From: Paramacrobiotus metropolitanus
Lineage: Eukaryota; Tardigrada; Eutardigrada; Parachela; Macrobiotidae
Assembly: GCF_019649055.1 (NCBI RefSeq)
Contig: NW_026570258.1
Coordinates: 806,001-870,000, forward strand
Reading direction: 5' to 3'
DNA: 64,000 bases
The translations under genes and the position numbers were made by a program. Of the stretch, positions 60,575-64,000 are shown in pieces. The notes beneath the pieces were generated by a model. The model saw nothing but the letters and a program-made list of their open reading frames with translations, did no database searches and had not been told where the DNA came from. Numbering within the stretch: the stretch's first letter is position 1; every line of letters begins with the position of its first letter.

Positions 60575-61670
60575 TTAATGCTCTACGTCTCCTGTGCATC
60601 CATAGCAGCGTGTGGGGGGATACTGGAGAAGCTGCTGACCGGAAGCGCGAGCAAGGTGCGTGAACGCGAGTGCGTAGGCCACCTCTGATCGCTCCAGCCG
60701 CACAGGCAACCCCAAACCACCCCAAACCACTGCTCTGTCCGTAAGCGTCGAGGGCGTGTGTCGGAACAGCTGTGGGGACATATCTTGCATAACAGGAGGA
60801 CTTCCATCTCCCAATGCAATCCTCTTAATTGTGGCTTCGGAGGCTCACTGTGAGGCTTCATGTTGTCGAAGCCGTACCGATGCGGAAGCTGTGCGTTCCA
60901 TCCCGATGCTTTCCGGGGATTCCGCGTAGGTGAGTTAGAAGCCAGCGGTCAACTTGCGTTCTTGTGACAAATTGACCGTTCTCTTGCACAAACAGCGGCA
61001 GTGCGTGCAGATTGGAAGATTTCCTTGCCGCGAAGTAGTTTCGTAATGCAAAGACAGGGCAGACTGATCGGCCGGTTGCATACAGCACGATCCTGTACCC
61101 GTGTCCAAACTGGTCCGTCTTCGAATGTCGAACGTTAGGGTCATCGAGTAATTAATCTCCAATATGTCACTGATGAGCAGCGTGCTCCGCTCGTCAAACT
61201 TGCTGGAAGACGGGGAAACAAACTCGCTTACTCGAAGTGCAGCAAAGGACGCCGTCGTGAAGATACACCAGATAAGCCGCTGCTCGTAGTGGGATATTGC
61301 GGTCGATCTGATACTATATCAGGTCGCCCGCATGATGTCCAGAGTGGTGGGAAGGCGGCAATCCGAGACTGTGGGGCAGATGCGCTTGCAGCCGTCGATG
61401 GCTCTGTTCACCGCCAACGACACAGTGGCATTCGGCAAATTAGTTTCGGCGTGCGCATTGACGATTCAGGGCTATGTAGACTTAAATTGTAGCAGGCGAT
61501 ATCTTTTGAAGAAAAAGTTGAGCCACGAACCGTAGCACGGTTACTTCTGTCGCTGGTAAAGACTGGGCATCGTAATTCATAAACAATTGCAAAAACCGTG
61601 ACCAGCCGGCACCGTAGGTCGTTCTTGTTGAAACGGCAAGATGATGGTACTGGAGGTGTGCCACCATCAC
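60575..61670 (-). pseudogene. Tyrosine-recombinase element remnant (DIRS/Crypton-like integrase)
   Basis: Read on the minus strand from 61670, pieces of a phage-integrase-type recombinase appear in order but in different frames. First is a core-binding region (STRTTYGAGWSRFLQLF). Next is the first catalytic Arg motif FAALRVSEFVSPS (~61230), then LPLFVQENGQFVTRTQVDRW. The HxxR box HSFRIGTAST (~60880) follows, and a possible nucleophile Tyr in CYARYVP (~60790) closes the series. At least three frameshifts or stops show it is dead. HSFRIG(A/T)AST is common in metazoan DIRS/Ngaro/Crypton-type recombinases. The element's other genes are not recognised. Confidence 0.75.
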
Positions 61671-61689
61671 GTCTAGTCTGTCGGGAGAC

Positions 61690-64000
61690 CGAACGCTTTC
61701 TGCAGTTCGGTCCAGATGTCCGGAATGACTTACGGGAAAGCCTTTGCGAGCGGTGACAGCTTCCGGAACCGCGCTACTACGCTGTTGGTGCAGCCGTCGT
61801 TGTCGGCATGCCTGCCGTCGGATTATAGGCTGCCCTGCCGTCCGAGATGGTGTCGTTAGGGTGCCTGCATGCGCTCCAAGGGAAACGCCGCCGTTGCCAG
61901 GCGGCTTGACTTCCGTCCGAGGAAGGTTCAGCCGTCGTTGGTGGGCCTGCTTGCCGTCGGAAGAAGGCGCTGCCGTAGCTAGGGGCCTTATTGCCGGCCG
62001 AGAAAAGTGCGGCAGCCGCTGGTGGTCCTACATGCGCTCCAAGGAAAACGCCGCCGTAGCCAGGCCGCTTGACTTCCGTTTGAGGAAGGTACAGCCGTCG
62101 TTGGGAGGCCTGTTTGCCGTCGGAGGAGAGCGCCGCCATTGCTAGGGGGTCTGCCTTTCGTCCGAGGAAGGTACGGCCGACGTTTATGGCCTGCTTGCCG
62201 TCGGTGGAGGGCGCCGTCGTTACTAAGGGGCCTGAGTCCCGTCCGAGGAAAGTGCAACCGCCACTAAGTCTGATTGCCGTCGAAGGTAGGCGCAACGGAG
62301 GTGGCGGCCTTGTATGCTGTCCGAGGAAGGTGCAACCGCCGCTTGGGGTCTGCTTGCCGTCGGATGTAGGCGCACCGGAGCTGGCGGCCTCGTATAATGT
62401 TCGAGGAAGGTGCAACCTCCGCTGGGGTATGCTTGCCGTCGGAGGTAGGCGCACCGGAGGTGATGGCCTTATATGCTGTCCGAGGAAGGTGCAACCGCCG
62501 CTGGGGGTCTGCTTGCCGTCGGAGCTAGGCGCACCGGAGGTGGCGGCCTTGTATGCTGTCCGAGGAAGGTGCAACCGTCGCTGGGGTCTGCTTGCCGTCG
62601 GAGGTAGGCGCACCAAAAGTGGTGGCCTTGTGTGCCGTCCGAGGAAGGTACAACCGCCGCTGGGGTCTGCTTGCCGTCGGAGGTAGGCGCACCAAAAGTG
62701 GTGGCCTTGAGTGCTGTCCGAGGAAGGTGCAACCGTCGCTGGGGTCTGCTTGCCGTCGGAGGTAGGCGCACCAAAAGTGGTGGCCTTGTGTGCCGTCCGA
62801 GGAAGGTACAACCGCCGCTGGGGTCTGCTTGCCGTCGGAGGTAGGCGCAGCCGAAGTTGGTGGCCTTGTGTGCCGTCCGAGGAAGGTGCAACCGCCGCTG
62901 GGGGTCTGCTTGCCGTCGGAGCTAGGCGCACCGGAGGTGGCGGCCTTGTATGCTGTCCGAGGAAGGTGGAACCGCCGCTGGGGGTCTGCTTGCCGTCGGA
63001 GCTAGGCGCACCGGAGGTGGCGGCCTCGTATGCTGTCCGAGGAAGGTGCAACCGTCGCTGGGGTCTGCTTGCCGTCGGAGGTAGGCGCACCAAAAGTGGT
63101 GGCCTTGTGTGCCGTCCGAGGAAGGTACAACCGTTGCTGGGGTCTGCTTGCCGTCGGAGGTAGGCGCAGCCGAAGTTGGTGGCCTTGTGTGCCGTCCGAG
63201 GAAGGTGCAACCGCCGCTGGGGGTCTGCTTGCCGTCGGAGCTAGGCGCACCGGAGGTGGCGGCCTTGTATGCTGTCCGAGGAAGGTGCAACCGCCGCTGG
63301 GGGTCTGCTTGCCGTCGGAGCTAGGCGCACCGGAGGTGGCGGCCTTGTGTGCCGTCCGAGGAAGGTCCAACCGCCGCTGGGGTCTGCTTGCCGTCGGAGG
63401 TAGGCGCAGCCGAAGTTAGTGGCTTTGTGTGCCGTCCGAGGAAGGTGCAACCGCCGCTGGGGTCTGCTTGCCGTCGGAGGTAGGCGCAGCCGAAGTTAGT
63501 GGCTTTGTGTGCCGTCCGAGGAAGGTGCAACCGTCGCTGGGGTCTGCTTGCCGTCGGAGGTAGGCGCACCAAAAGTGGTGGCCTTGTGTGCCGCCCGAGG
63601 AAGGTACAACCGTTGCTGGGGTCTGCTTGCCGTCGGAGGTAGGCGCAGCCGAAGTTGGTGGCCTTGTGTGCCGTCCGAGGAAGGTGCAACCGCCGCTGGG
63701 GGTCTGCTTGCCGTCGGAGCTAGGCGCACCGGAGGTGGCGGCCTTGTGTGCCGTCCGAGGAAGGTCCAACCGCCGCTGGGGTCTGCTTGCCGTCGGAGGT
63801 AGGCGCAGCCGAAGTTAGTGGCTTTGTGTGCCGTCCGAGGAAGGTGCAACCGCCGCTGGGGTCTGCTTGCCGTCGGAGGTAGGCGCAGCCGAAGTTAGTG
63901 GCTTTGTGTGCCGTCCGAGGAAGGTGCAACCGTCGCTGGGGTCTGCTTGCCGTCGGAGGTAGGCGCACCAAAAGTGGTGGCCTTGTGTGCCGTCCGAGGA
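61690..64000. repeat. GC-rich 79-81-bp minisatellite, continues past the window
   Basis: From ~62170, more than 20 units carry the core GGTCTGCTTGCCGTCGGAG, GTAGGCGCA and GTGTGCCGTCCGAGGAAGGT. Spacing is 79, 80 or 81 bp through small indels (extra G in the G-run; GCACCAAAAG versus GCAGCCGAAG). Several unit types alternate and form higher-order blocks of two to three units. From 61690 to 62170 related but more divergent and longer units lead in. Long open frames occur on both strands (up to 477 codons on the minus strand, 61777-63210), but all are by-products of stop-free GC-rich repetition. Confidence 0.93.

Noticed and set aside
61777-63210. 477-codon minus-strand ORF as a repeat protein gene
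   Set aside because: The repeat period is 79-81 bp, so the reading frame rotates and every frame on both strands is similarly open. There is no signal peptide, domain or consistent amino-acid repeat.

Overview
This is animal nuclear DNA. Genes are split by short GT-AG (and a few GC-AG) introns, intergenic DNA is AT-rich and transposon-laden, and several products are secreted or membrane proteins of metazoan families (peptide O-xylosyltransferase, BTB-BACK-kelch, SUEL-like lectins). The 618-residue F-box protein on the minus strand resembles a large F-box family that I recall from eutardigrades of the Hypsibius type. That makes a tardigrade the best guess, but it rests on memory and was not searched.

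Layout. 0.1-10 kb: a ubiquitin-ligase-adaptor cluster holding a shortened chimeric kelch copy, a three-exon F-box gene (minus), a kelch fragment and a complete four-exon BTB-BACK-kelch gene (plus). 10.7-20.6 kb: a complete ten-exon peptide O-xylosyltransferase gene (minus). Its last codons and 3' flank have been amplified into a 152-bp tandem array. 20.6-28.4 kb: few genes, one TTAA-flanked non-autonomous element, a retroelement endonuclease fragment and some uncertain exons. 28.5-45.1 kb: a small secreted-protein gene followed by three tandem four-exon genes (A, B, C) for cysteine-rich secreted proteins that fit a divergent SUEL lectin fold. Different inverted-repeat elements have enlarged the second intron of A and of C. 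A LINE fragment and a second copy of a foldback MITE lie between A and B. 45.6-57.4 kb: a 1.5-kb segmental duplication gives two PAN-like secreted genes, one broken and one intact. Between them lie a nearly perfect Tigger/pogo-type transposon and a decayed gene carrying a cluster of hairpins. 58.6-64 kb: repeats, a retrotransposon Gag fragment, a decayed tyrosine recombinase, and a GC-rich 79-81-bp minisatellite that runs off the window end.

How the genes relate. The F-box protein (Cul1/SCF) and the BTB-kelch protein (Cul3) would both choose substrates for ubiquitination, and both lie in duplicated surroundings, as is usual for fast birth-and-death families. Xylosyltransferase starts proteoglycan glycosaminoglycan chains in the secretory pathway. 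The lectin-like and PAN-like genes encode extracellular proteins and also expanded by local duplication. No operon-like coordination is seen. Exon models were deduced by hand from splice signals, reading phase and family homology.
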